From Macrotrachela quadricornifera (lineage: Eukaryota; Rotifera; Eurotatoria; Philodinida; Philodinidae): a stretch of 64,000 bases of DNA. How positions within the stretch are numbered: position 1 is the first letter of the stretch; each line of letters opens with the position of its first letter. The translations under genes and the position numbers were made by a program. The notes beneath the pieces are model-generated. The model did not search any database. It was not told where the DNA came from and was given only the letters and a program-made list of their open reading frames with translations. Below, in pieces: positions 24,191 to 35,836 of the stretch. Where the stretch lies: positions 430,614 through 494,613 of the forward strand of contig JAJEKB010020704.1 in NCBI GenBank assembly GCA_022393335.1, written 5' to 3'.

Positions 24191-25296
24191 TCATGTTCGT
24201 TCCTTCAGTGATGCGTTGTTTTTCAGTATTTCTTTGATTTGCTCTTCTAGACTAGAATTGATTGTATTCCATAAAAGTGGCAATGCGGTGAGTGTCTGTA
24301 TCAATGAGTAAGTACACAGGTGATTAAGATGCAATTTGATATGATTCATATTACTTTATTTTTTTCTAAAGCATTTGCTAAATATCGTCCTCCTTTATCA
24401 CTGATTTTATTATTCGAGAAATCCAAGGTGGTGAGTGTCTATGTAAAATAGTGAGTACATAGATGGATACGAAGAAAATTGATGTGATTTATATTACTTT
24501 GTTTTGTTCTAAAGCAGGGGCTAAATGTTGTGCTCCTTCATCACGAATTTCATTGCTCTCGAGGACCAAGGTGGTGAGTGTCTGTATCAAAGAGTGAATG
24601 TCGAGGTGAATAAGAAGACGAAAGATGTGATTCATATTACTTTGTTTCGTTCTAAAGCATTGGCCAAATATTCTGTTCCTTGTGGACCAATTTCATTGCT
24701 CCCGAGGTCCAAGGTGGTGAGGGTCTATGTAAAATAGTGAGTGTACAGATGAATAAGAAGATGATAGATGTGATTCATATTACTTTGTTTCGCTCTAAAG
24801 CATTAGCTAAATGTTGTGCTTCTTGTGGACCAATTTTATTGCTCCCGAGAACTAAGGTGGTGAGTGTCTATGTAAAATAGTGATTGCACAGATGAATAAG
24901 AAGACGATAGATGTAATTTATATTACTTTGTTTTGTTCTAAAGCAGCGGCTAAATGTTGCGCTCCTTGTGGACCGATTTGATCGTAACGAAGATTCAATA
25001 TGGTGAGTGTCTGTATCAAAGAGTGAGTACCTAGGTGAATAAGAAGACGAAAAATGTGACTCATATTACTTTGTTTTGTTCTAAAGCAACGGCTAAATGT
25101 TGTGCTCCTTGTGGACCAATTTTGTTGTTCCCGAGAACTAAGGTGGTGAGTGTCTGTGTAAAATAGTGAATGCACAGGTGAATAAGAAGAAGATTGGTAT
25201 GATTCATGTTACGTTGTTTTGTTCTAAAGCATTAGCTAAATGTTTTGCTTTTTTATCACCGATTCTACTGATTCTGAGCTTCGATGGGTGGAATGT
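24191..25296 (-). CDS. LRR (ribonuclease-inhibitor-type) protein, 3' end, one repeat per exon
   Basis: Eight minus-strand exons lie in tandem. The first (25296-25213) has lost its acceptor AG. Six further 84-nt exons each encode exactly one 28-residue repeat of the type TLTTLVLGNNKIGPQG followed by AQHLAVALEQNK; exon 25153-25070 is an example. The last exon, 24295-24191, starts TLTALPLLWNTI and ends in a stop at 24191-24193. All introns are phase 0, about 55-60 bp, with AAA|GTAAT donors and CATAG or GATACAG acceptors. This is the RNI/NLRC3-like LRR type, usually a protein-interaction surface. The 5' part is not visible next to the array; an F-box exon lies 2.5 kb upstream on the same strand, and a Helitron-like insertion lies in between. 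It could be a 5'-truncated gene. Confidence 0.7.
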
Positions 25297-25334
25297 CGGT
25301 GAAAAGTAGTATTCAAGTATACATTATAAACATA

Positions 25335-26320
25335 CTAGCAAGGTACCCGTGACCTCGTTCTGGGTCGCACGCCTTGAAAGCAACCTGTTTCTCGTGAGGG
25401 TGGAACTTCTTAATTATTATAGAAACAAAGGAAAGCAAAGAATAATAATAACCGGAATGGTTATTATAGAATCTCCTTGTCCATGAATATATGTTTCTTC
25501 CCAGGGTGTATGGTATCTTCTTCGTACGTTCATATGAATATCTTATGGTATATTTCGTATTTTTACGAGAAATAATTATTAAGTGAAAAACAATGAAGAA
25601 TATCCTCGTTTGTGTAGAAAAAATTGGTTTCTTCGCAAAAGTGAAAATTGATCGCACAGAGTTCCGTGTTTTTTGCAAAAAAAGAGCTACATAATGATTA
25701 AAATGTGCTGTCCTTCATAGGTTCTATAGCTGCAACTTGTGGTGTATTCTTTCCAAGAACATATATATTGGGTGATAAAAAGATAAAATAACAGAAAATA
25801 AAGTTTGTGTTCCAAAAGAGAAGACTTTTCGCAATAGCAAAAATTTCTAGCATAGAATTTTACTTATTTTGATTTTGAAAACAAAAAGTATACAATTAAT
25901 GTAAACTTTCGTTTCTAAAATGATAGAGCTATTAAAGTTGAATCTTGTAATACATTCTGCATTTTTATACGAAAGATTTTGAGCGAAATAAAAAGATAAA
26001 AAAATGAAATAACAAAAAGTAAACTTATATAGGCAAATACTGGATGGATATGGATATCCTGCAGCGTCATACTTCTGTATCGGACGTATTTTTATAGTCC
26101 ATTTAACCTTCGATCTTATAGCTTTATCTCACCTGTTCTTCGTGTAGCCTTATTTCTTATTGCCTTCCTCTGTTCAGGACCTACAGGTAGCCCGACAGTA
26201 TCGCCTTTGAAGATCCATGGGTACTTCAATACATAGCACTTGCAACTCACCCCTGTAGTCACCTTTGACCTGATTACAGACACATACACAATCACGTTTT
26301 ATTGTATAGGTATGGATTTT
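25335..26320 (-). mobile_element. Helitron-like nonautonomous element
   Basis: Read on the minus strand, the element starts near 26320 (TGTGTATGTGTCTGTAATC) and ends with a stem-loop (25348-25371, CGTGCGACC pairing with GGTCACG) and then GGTACCTTGCTAG followed by T. A hairpin about 12 nt before a terminal CTAG is the Helitron 3' signature. Its first 200 bp resemble the start of the element at 54317-54592 (shared phrases such as GTCAAAGGT and TATAAAAAT). The 5' boundary is not certain. Confidence 0.4.
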
Positions 26321-27761
26321 ATGAATATGGTTTTAATTGAACAAAATTGCCAGGAAATTAAGGAGATATTGTAAAGGTAAATTTGTGAATGTAGTGTTAT
26401 GAAAGAAAACGTATCTATAACAGTACAGAGTCATACTTTGTTATCGATATTTGTATAGTTGAAGTATCTGATCTAGATTATTGTTGGAATGAGTTACATG
26501 GAAATAATATAAATTGGACAGTTTACAGTATACTTTGTATTACAGATTATCTTGGATCGCTACTGATAGAAGGAAAATGTAGAAAGAAGTATAGATGTTG
26601 ATAGTTTTTGAAATCACGTATAACCATAAAAGAACACTTTTTCTTAGGAAGGAACCCATCACAATATTACTAACGAAAGAAAACTTTCTCACGAATGAGG
26701 CGAGATTATTAAGAAACTTTTATGAACTAGATCGCGTGTTTCACAATTTTCTCATTTTATGTTTTATGAACATTTATTGACTTTGTAGATGATAATGGTG
26801 AAACGAGTTTAGAATTCAGGATATTTGAGGCACTGACTTAAATAATATAATAAGCTAAACGATCTTTTTAGCTTCATTATCATGATCACTTGCACTCAGT
26901 ATTTTATAGTTCCACATCCATCTAAAACAATATTAGATGAGACTATGCAGGAAATGCAGTAGCCAAAACATGTAATGATTGACAGAAAATTTAACACTAC
27001 CTAGTTTTCCGATTAATGAATGATAATCAACGTTAATTGGAACATTCGAAAGAATTTAAATCATGTTGAGCTGAAAAACTTTTTCGATTTCAATCTGATT
27101 TTAGTTCTACTGTTATTGGAATTAATAGAAGTCATCATATTTATTATAATATAGCATATTATCATAGAGATCTTTCAGACCTATTTTACAGTAAAAGTTC
27201 TTAATTAAAAAAATTATTTTGGATATATATCGAACAAAGTTGAATTAATGGAATCAAGCAAAAAAGCCGAAGAAGAAAACTGTAGCCTATTGCGAACTAT
27301 CAAACTGTCTAATTTTATAACCTTCAATTTTTACTTTAGTTTATAATAGTTGCTTTTATAGTAGAACATGAGTAGTATGATGAGTCATTTGTACAAACCA
27401 ATGTCGACACAAAAGAACACATCCAAGTTATTATGAATCATTTCATACATGATATTTTCGATTTTTTTCATCATAAAAAAAAAGTAACTTTAATACTTTG
27501 AAGAAGTGTCTTGATTCTGTTTTGTATTTCTTAAGATATCATAGAGCTTTATAAGCTCACGAAATTTCCCATAATACTCTTATATATTTTTCTGAGTTCG
27601 TTTCATTGATATGAAACAATTAAGTATACGATACTCTCCAATGAAATCAACCTGTTGGGATTAGAAATGGAAAGTTTAAAGGAAAATAATGCATTGAGAA
27701 ATAAAATAACATTATTTAAAAGATGATAAAAATATGATTTTATTATAGAAATAAAGATTAT
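26321..27761. other. no gene seen
   Basis: AT-rich sequence between the Helitron-like element and the F-box exon. If the F-box and LRR exons belong to one gene, this is intron. I see no further LRR exon here on the minus strand. Confidence 0.35.
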
Positions 27762-27932
27762 CTGGTATCGATGGTATGTGTCTGTTATAGTATTTAGTCG
27801 TGTGCAGACATTACGACACGACAGTAGAATTGTTTGTTGATCGAGATGATCGAGAATTCTATAAACCAACTCGACCGGTAATGTATGAAATGATAAAATC
27901 ATTTTGTTCGACATTAATGCTGCTTTCTTCAA
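27762..27932 (-). CDS. F-box first exon, probably a gene fragment
   Basis: From ATG 27932 (or the inner ATGs at 27914 and 27902) the frame reads LSFHTLPVELVYRILDHLDQ, then TILLSCRNVCTRLN and DTYHRYQ. This is an F-box, the motif that binds Skp1 in SCF ubiquitin ligases, in the version common in bdelloid F-box proteins. Downstream the frame runs on (IIFISIIKSYFYHL) with decaying similarity to the usual second domain and stops at 27603, so this copy is probably broken. LRR exons on the same strand start 2.5 kb downstream; F-box plus LRR is a common pairing, but no splice link can be shown. Confidence 0.6.
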
Positions 27933-28501
27933 ATCGTGCGTGTGTGTGCTATCTAAAATAGTTTGTTTCTTTTTAGATGTTCGTTTGTATACGTTCTGTT
28001 ATAAAATTTATTTTGATGGTGCAATTTTTTCTCCATATGCAGAAATGGAAATATGTTAGACAAACAGTGAAGTATGAAAGCCTTATAGAAGCAATTATAT
28101 ATTGCGCTTTTTATTATATTTCATAAAAAGTAGTGAATTACTTGCATGTTGTTTTTTCATTTTACTCTGGCAAATATACGAATGTAACTCGCATATTTTT
28201 TTGGCTTAAACCTATCACAAATTTATTAAGAGAAAAATTAAATGAACAGTTTTAAAGTCAGTGAAACACTAAAAGGTGGGTATTGGTAATTTATGCGAAC
28301 ACCAGACACCCACAAATTGGTGAGTTATGCTCACAAACCTCCACTTTGTCCTACTATTAAAAAAATATATTGTCAACAAACATCATAAAATGACCCTCAT
28401 CCTCACTCTCAACACCCAAGATCTTTTTTATTATTAGCAAAATCATTTTAACTTCTCTTCACAAACACCCACAAAAACATGTAATCTTCTCATTAATGTA
28501 T

Positions 28502-30430
28502 GGGGGTTACAAACCTGACTGATGCCCCAAAATTGATTTATCAATGCAACTTCATCTATGCATTAGAAAAATCTGATTTTTTTTTACCAGCTATACTACG
28601 TATACAATGCTATTCATCTATTACCATTTGAAATCTATATATCACTAGAAATGAGAATTATTATGTACATCTTTCTGTTTATTGCACCAAACATGCTTCA
28701 CATCGTCTATGTTAACCTATACCATTTCTACGAAGGAGTTTGAAAGAAAATCAAAGGTGAGTATAAAGTTTCGTAAGCGATTAATAAGAAGATGCCATTT
28801 ATCATTTTGTTTATCTACGAATAGGATGTTCATTTAAGTTCAAATTACATAAAGCAGCAACAACTTGTATGATTTTAGTTATTTTATGAAAATCATCGAC
28901 ACGTCCTCTGTAAATACCACCAACAATAGCATAAGTTTTGAGACGTTGATTAACATTTTCAATCGCTACTCTTGCACTATTAGTATCACGATTGAAATTT
29001 GTATCTTCTTGTATTAATTCACGTCCACGAGGTTTCTTTCTTGGAGTGACTACATATTCTTTACCGATATATGCCTTGTCACCAATAATCTGTACAGATT
29101 CTTCCATATGTTCTAACAATCCTGATTTCCGAAGAACTGTAATGTCATGTGTACTTCCATGGTAACATTCAGAAATGTGTACTATTCGATGACGAAAATC
29201 ACAAGCTACTTGCATTTTTATTGCATAATTTGTTGGACTTTTTGCATGATAATATTTTTTACGTTGTTCTGAATCATGCGGTTCATGAATTACAATAAAA
29301 GTCGAGTCAACAATTAATTTATGATCTTGTTGAGGTCCATGTGGTGTTCTTCTGTTAGGTAGATGAGCAGGTAAAGAGACAAATGCTGGATATACACTAG
29401 AATGTAAAACATCCACTACTGCGGATAAGAAATAATTCACCACTTGTTAACTAATATTCAATTCTGAAGCAATGTAAGGTTCAATATGATAATGTTTTAA
29501 ATACCATAATGTAACCACAAGCAAATTCATAGAAGATAAATGGGATGTGGTGGTACTGTTCGCAAGTAACTTGTCTCTATGGGAACAATAATTTATTAAT
29601 GGTTATTCACAGAGAGAATATAATTCTTGTACTTGTTCGACGTCATGCCCGGTATGTTGTATGCAAGATGTATTAGTGCGTTTTCATTCTGACTACGGAC
29701 GTTGATCTAGAATATTTAGAAGAGTGTAACAGTGATTTATTTTTGACTAGTATTTGTAGAAGCAGATAATGAGCTAAGATATACATACGTAAATAAAAAA
29801 ATCGATGTTATTTACTATCATCTAAAGTTCGAAAGCGTTGCTGATTATCTTCTATTTGTTTTTGTTTTTCTTCTTCAAGTACTGGTGTACAATAACTACA
29901 GTTGTCATGATGACGATAATAATTAGTGTACAAACCAGATCTTCCCGAGCCAGTACTTGTCCAAGTAAGCATCGAATCGCAATTAGTGCAATATTTTTGA
30001 CGATCAGTTGGAACAGATCCACATTCAGCAAAATTTCATTCAATTTGTGAAGAAAACATAATTCACGTGTACTATGTATTTGTTATCGATAGAAAGTGTA
30101 TTAGAGAAAACGAAGAACAAAGGAAAGTGAAAATAAAATCACAGTTAGAACAAGAATGATTTCATTCGAATATATCGCTAGAATAGAATGGATAAAACAT
30201 AAATCGACTACAGAATGTAAACAAATACCATGTCAAGCATGTTTGGTGCAATAAACACAAAGATGTACATAATAATCCTCATTTCTAGTGATATTTAGAT
30301 TTCAAATGGTGATAGATGAATAGCATCGTATACGTAGTATAGCTGGTAAAAAAAATCAGATTTTTCTAATGCATAGATGAAGTTGCATTGATAAATCAAT
30401 TTTGGGGTATCAGTCAAGTTTGTAACCCTC
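28502..30430. mobile_element. ISL2EU-like (IS5/PIF-type DDE) DNA transposon
   Basis: A 1.93-kb element with 197-bp inverted repeats: left 28502-28698, right 30234-30430, starting GGGGGTTACAAACCTGACTG on the left and GAGGGTTACAAACTTGACTG on the right. The dinucleotide AT flanks both ends (28500-28501 and 30431-30432), as expected for ISL2EU. Inside on the minus strand is a DDE_4-type transposase with an upstream zinc-finger domain. The plus-strand remnant of another transposon gene begins immediately after the right end, so this element appears to have inserted into it. Confidence 0.85.
28811..30060 (-). pseudogene. ISL2EU-type transposase, nearly intact
   Basis: The catalytic part (28811-29443, 210 residues) is open: KLIVDSTFIVIHEP carries the first Asp, IIGDKAYIG the second, and ARVAIENVNQRLK the Glu, so the DDE triad is present. 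Just upstream in the same frame are the helix-turn-helix residues (NLLVVTLWYLKHYHIEPYIA, then SELNIS), interrupted by one TAA at about 29452 where a Gln codon is expected. Further upstream (about 29820-30020) a zinc-finger domain reads CGSVPTDRQKYCTNCDSMLT and then HHDNCSYC, followed by a plausible intron. A second frame break lies near 29620. The copy is recently inactivated rather than ancient: damage is limited to a few lesions. Confidence 0.75.
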
Positions 30431-30443
30431 ATATATACAATTG

Positions 30444-31749
30444 ACAACTATGCTGAATTAAGAGCGAGCGAGAATTTCAAAAAATGTGCTGAATCAGCTG
30501 CTTCAATACAAGCACGAATAGATCGAGAAAGAACGATGGGTATTAAAGGTTTAAGTTCTTTTTATGAAATTCTCAATGTTCTCTTATCTCATTCCGTTGT
30601 TATTGATGCAATGCATACAATTTTTTTATGTCACTCTAAAAAACTTCTCGTTCATTTACAAACATTAATAACAAAAGAAAAACTTTTGAAAGTTAATCTA
30701 AAACTCCGATCAATGAAATTTATACATGATATTCTTCAATGACCACGGTTATTTACTAATGTATAGAATTGGAAGGAATCTGAAGTTCGATTATTTATTC
30801 TGTACATTGACTTGCCTGTGCTCGCTGAATTTTTACCTGAACATATGACTGAAGATTTAGCACTTTATTATACTATTCGTCGTCTTTTACATGATCATTG
30901 GGAAAATATTAAGAATTTCAGTGATTGATTCAATTTCTTTTCTATTGAGAATTTATATTAATAATTTCTCGAAAAATGTCAACTCTAGTTTATATCCACC
31001 CAAATTACTTACAATTTCGACTCATACTCATCTTCATATACCTTTTCAGCGTAAAAAATTTGGTCGGTTAAATTGGTTGGCAAATTTTGTTTTCGAAAGT
31101 TTTCTTGGGTTTTTGAAAGCATTCGTCAAAGGTTTTTCGGGAGCTGGAAATCAAATAGCTTTTGCATTTATATCTAATTTTTTTCTTCCAAAAACATGAG
31201 AAAATATAAATCATCTTTATGGTCATTTTTCTATTAATAATGAAACTTTTGGTAGTAACATATTAAAAATAGAAATAGGTAAATTAAAAAATAATTTTTT
31301 CTATGAAAATGGATATATTTCTTCTAAAACAATCTTTTTTTCTCGTTTTAATTACCTTCATGTTACTTATCATTATTTTCTCTACTCTAGAAAAGGTTCA
31401 ACATGTAGTTACTTAGTTTCTTAAGAAAAAAATAATGTTATTTCATATAGTTATATTCTTTGTTTTCTTTCAACTGATGGAAATTGTTCGGATGAAATTC
31501 AAAAACTTACTTATTTTAACAATTGTTTAACTTCTTGTTTTTCATCTTACAAATATTTAACTGCTATTAAAGATTTTGTTGATAGCGTGTATATTGTTGT
31601 TAAACGCGTGAAACCTTCACTCTTAATTGAATCTGATAATCTTGATGTTTGTCCTGTAGCTTCGTTGCGTTCTCGTTGTTTCTCTGCTCATTTTGGTGAT
31701 GAATTTATGATTCTTACTAGCTATTCGTATACTTATGAACATAATTAAA
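30444..31749 (+). pseudogene. decayed Tnp-type (CACTA/EnSpm-like) transposon protein
   Basis: The plus-strand reading, broken by stops and shifts, follows the order NYAELRASENFKKCAESAAS, RTMGIKGLSSFYEI, VVIDAMHTIFLCHSKKLL, EVRLFILYIDLPVLAEFLPE, LLHDHWENI, HTHLHIPFQRKKFGRLNWLA, and FESFLGFLKAFVKG. The pattern DxMHxxxLCxxK, then LFxLYxxLP, then HLHxP...GxLxxxxxFxFExFLGxLKxxVxG, is that of the protein encoded by many Tnp2/DUF4218-type transposons, where it lies C-terminal to the catalytic core. The 5' part is missing or lies left of the ISL2EU insertion (28270-28500). Not functional. Confidence 0.55.
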
Positions 31750-33103
31750 AAATTTAAAAAAATACGTTTATTTTCTTTTGAATTGACTTAATGATAACAG
31801 ATAATAAAAATTTACTCGTTTTATTCTGGATTGGGTGAATGATAAAAAAGATAGTTAAATATAAATTAATCATATTATGAATTTATCAAATAGTTAAAAA
31901 CAAATAAATTATTAAATTTTGAATTTAAAAGGAAAATGATATAAGCCTAAAAATAAAAAATCATTTTAATACATACAATTGACCCAATCATATATAAATT
32001 ATAAATAAATTTATCAAATTTAAAATCAGAAAATGGTTAAAAATAAAGAATGAAAAGAGAAAGAAACTAAAAACGACTTCTTACATTATCTCTAAACGAG
32101 GACACAGTCCAGCTGGGTTAGCTGTTCAGTTCATGAACTGAAGGTCTAGAGATCAATACTCTATGTGTTCACATTTTATCTGTTATGTTTAGAAAATTCT
32201 ATCATGATCCTGACGTAATCCTGCCACGGTATTGGTAAGTTTAACTCTTTACTTGCAGCAGATTCCTGACAGGTTCCTTCGCGATAGTTAGATGAAAGTA
32301 TGGTCACATAGGTGTTATCCTGACAGGATCCTTGAAAACTAATTCCGACACACTTCTTTCAGAATTTAGTCGTTTCCTCAGGAAAAAATAACGAATCCTT
32401 TCCAGATCCTGATCATATCTGTCCAAAATCTGCCACTGAAATATCAAAGATTTGCCCAAGGATATATAGGACTTGAGAACCCTAAAGTGAATTAACGACT
32501 CACTTTTAACTTTGAAAAAATAAAGTTAAAGTGACACTCCTACTCAAGAGAAAGAAAAGTCCTCGTAGACAGTGATATAGTTTATGTGACAGGTTAGCTA
32601 GAAAAATGGCCTCAAAATCTGATTGGTTCACAAGCCTCAATCAGGGCTACATAGAAAAAGGTGTTTGAAATATATATCTGTCAAGTACAAGTAGAAGTAC
32701 TTTCGACGAAGTACAAATACTTGTGCTTGTCCTACCTCTGATTTATATAAAAAGTCACAACCGGTTAAGTAGAAAATATTATACTTTTCATAAAATATAA
32801 TGTCAAACAGAATAAAGTATAATTGTGCGTAATCTCTTTGCTTACAATAACTAACTATAAAGGAACCTCTTTTCAACTATTTGCCTGATGAGGACAATAT
32901 TTAACTAAACATTAAATAAATAAAAGTTTTTTTATCGAAAATGCAATTAACTTTCTTTTTATTAATTTATCATTCTTTTTATTTCAATGGGCAGTAATTT
33001 GACAAAGCATAAGCTTTTAACCCACAATGCAAAATATACAAATAGCGTGTGTTGAGTCATTGACCACATCAAAAGCGATTGCTTATCTCGTTGTAGAGAT
33101 TAA
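31750..33103. repeat. intergenic, with one copy of a dispersed repeat (32099-32475)
   Basis: About 375 bp at 32099-32475 are similar, in the same orientation, to 46171-46572. Shared phrases include ATCAATACTCTATGT, TGACAGGATCCT, AATTTAGTCGTTTC/ATTTAATCGTTTC, and AAACATCAAAGATTT or AAATATCAAAGATTT. There is no terminal repeat or coding frame, so the class is unknown (an LTR or SINE-like family is possible). The rest is AT-rich and empty. Confidence 0.55.
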
Positions 33104-35836
33104 CTAGTGTGCAACCTGAATGATGGTCCATGGTGGTAGTGATCGATTTTCCGATGTGAAAGTTGCTGCGCTGTTGTTTGATAAACTTCTTAAATGAGCA
33201 TAACGACCTATTTGATCTTGGTGTCTTCTTGGACCCCATGTAGTGCTCGATGAATTGTTTCGAGTCAATGCTTCTAAATAACGCGGCTTTTCCTCGAGAG
33301 TAATATTGTTGTCGAGTTTCATCTATTGAAGTCAATATCAATTTATAACTGCAAGAAATAATGAGCATACCTGTGGAGAACAAGAAGTGGCTTGATATTC
33401 ACGGATGTAATTAATTACGAACACAAGAGGAATAGGTATGACGCAAAGCACGAAAATGCACCAGCCTACAATGGTGCTCCATTGTGGAAAGGTATATTCA
33501 GAAAACCCAGCACCCGCACCTAGTGTTATCGGTACTGAAGTGATCAATTTTGAAATACAGATTATCTAAATAACGTGTAAAGATATTGATATGGGAAACT
33601 TTACTTGTTAGATATCTTATCTCTTACGAGAACAAGTATCGGTGCTGTTATGCCCCAGGTTAAAAATAAATAATATTCGGCTGCCCGCTTGCCGAGCATT
33701 AGTTTGATATCTTCCATGAATCGATTAAATCCTGCATCAATATGTAAATTAAAGGATTGAAAAAGAGAACAAAATAACAAGCATACCATAGATATAGCAA
33801 ATAGTAATGACTTCAAAGAAGCCTATAACCAATAAAGAAACATTAGCTGCGTACTCTTGAAAGAGTTCAAGCAAATAGATGCCACCCTAAAAGTGAACAC
33901 AATATTCAACAAAAAAAGGCTAAGAAATACTTACTGGGCATGTGAATGGCAAGCTGATGAAATAGGATAGGATGCAAGTAAGAATTACAACAACAGACCG
34001 ATGCGTCTTCATTCTTGGAAACATCTCGAGAATACTTGTAATCGGTACATCCGTAAGAGCAAACTAAATTGTCAGAAGTTTTCAGGTGAAAACAAATCAA
34101 CAATACACTTTTACCTGTGATCCAAGACCGAGTGTGAGCAACATCAAAAAGAAGAGAATGGCAAAAAAAGGACTTCCTGGCATTTTTGAAAGAGCTTCTG
34201 GATAAGTAATGAACGCTAGACCGGGACCTGATGACTGTGCATATGTGGCAACTGGTTCCCCCAATGAGTTAGCCAAGAAACCGATCGTAGCAAAGACAGC
34301 GAAACCAGCGAACACTCCAGTGAAACAATCACACGAGACGACAATGCACATTTGCCTATAATAGAATAGAACAGCACTAGAGAAGGAAAAAGATAAAATT
34401 GAATTTACTGGAAAAAATTATTTTTGAATTTGTTCGATGATGAATAAGCCATTAACGAACCAAAACCGATACCCAAAGAGAAAAACACTTGAGAAGCTGC
34501 TGTTTGCCATGTCTAAAATAGACTCAATCATTGTCTTTATTCTTGTTTTGCGTTTTCATTTAGTTCGATTCAATCTCTAACTTCAATGGGAGAAGTCAAA
34601 GGTATTCATATCTTCAGTGAGTCAAGTCTTCTATTTTTTTCATACGATTGAAGAGTATAAGAACTGTTCGACTCACTCGAAAGTTACGGACTAGAGTCCA
34701 ATTGGGGAAAATGTAGAATTTCACACCATTCTTGGCTCCCTCCAATGTTGCACTGTAGATAATTAGAATAAGAAGAACAATATATGGAAACAGAGCCGTG
34801 AAGTAAGCAACCTAAGAAAAGAAAAATGACAGGGTACATCACTATGCGATAAAGTAAACCTTGCCAGATGATTTGACACCACGAATGATGCACAGACAGA
34901 CTCCAACCCAGGCTGCAAATAAAGATAATGATAGATAAAGTCCTGGAGTACCAAATTGATCAAAGCTTGGACTTTTGTTGAGTAATAGCTTACTGAACAT
35001 AAGAAAAATAATATAATTATCAAGTTCAAAGCAAAAAACAGTCTACACTGTACACACAAATAATTTCTTACTAGAAAAACTCTTCGGTGGCTGTCACTCT
35101 GCCAGTATCATTAACGTTCACACAATTATATTGAGTGGTGTTTTGCACTTGTGCAGTGCTGCAATTCAATATTGTTTTATTATATGAATGAGTTGCTTTA
35201 TTACGACCTGGTATAAAGCATTGAGGAGAATTCCACCAATGGCCACAATCAGACCACAAAAGATGAGATCGAAAAGACGCAATAAAGTAAAAGAATGCCC
35301 AAGCAATGACAACATTGTAGAATAGCATAGTTAAAACGGAATTGACAAGCATAGCATAACCAAGACCTGAGAATCGAAAGTTGTTAGCCGAGTTAATTAA
35401 CTATTTGAAAATATACCCTGCCATCCCTTGGCAAACATGAAAGCAGTATCGGGACCACGACTTGAAAATTGACCTATAGCCAATTCAAGATAGTACAGTG
35501 GTGCACCAATTAGGAAATATAAGGTAAAGTACGGAATAAGAAAAGCACCTAAAAGATACAACAATTTGAAGATCATACGCAAAAACTGAAGACGTACCAC
35601 CACCACTCCTGGCAGCTAAGTATGGAAAACGCCATACATTACCGATACCGACCGAGTTGGAAATTAATGAAAAGACAAACTCGATTGGACGATCCCACTC
35701 ATGATATTCCTGAATTAAATAATACTAGAAAACGAAAGCCAACATCTATTGAACAACTGACCTCTTCCATAGAATTTTTTTCGGCAACAACATCAATCGT
35801 ATTTGAAATGGGAACAGTTTTTGATCGATAAATCTA
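33104..35836 (-). CDS. SLC6-family sodium-coupled neurotransmitter/amino-acid transporter
   Basis: Thirteen minus-strand exons, each junction GT-AG and phase-checked: up to 35762, then 35709-35598, 35548-35417, 35366-35072, 34992-34860, 34811-34677, 34512-34409, 34355-34115, 34063-33935, 33886-33787, 33731-33628, 33565-33371 and 33322-33104. About 635 residues are encoded from Met at 35770, fitting the 600-650 of the family. Twelve membrane helices are expected; TM1 carries [20 protein letters not shown], the sodium/substrate site. The long second extracellular loop has paired cysteines ([13 protein letters not shown]) and N-glycosylation sites. The residue equal to Asp98 of monoamine transporters is Gly, so a carboxylate substrate (GABA, glycine or another amino acid) is more likely than a monoamine; the exact substrate is open. 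The true start may lie in an upstream exon, since an in-frame TAG precedes the first readable coding exon. Confidence 0.9.

Noticed and set aside
28262..28500. CACTA terminus at CACTAAAAGGTGGG
   Set aside because: It would suit a CACTA element containing the Tnp remnant, but no matching TAGTG end or 3-bp duplication was found after 31749.
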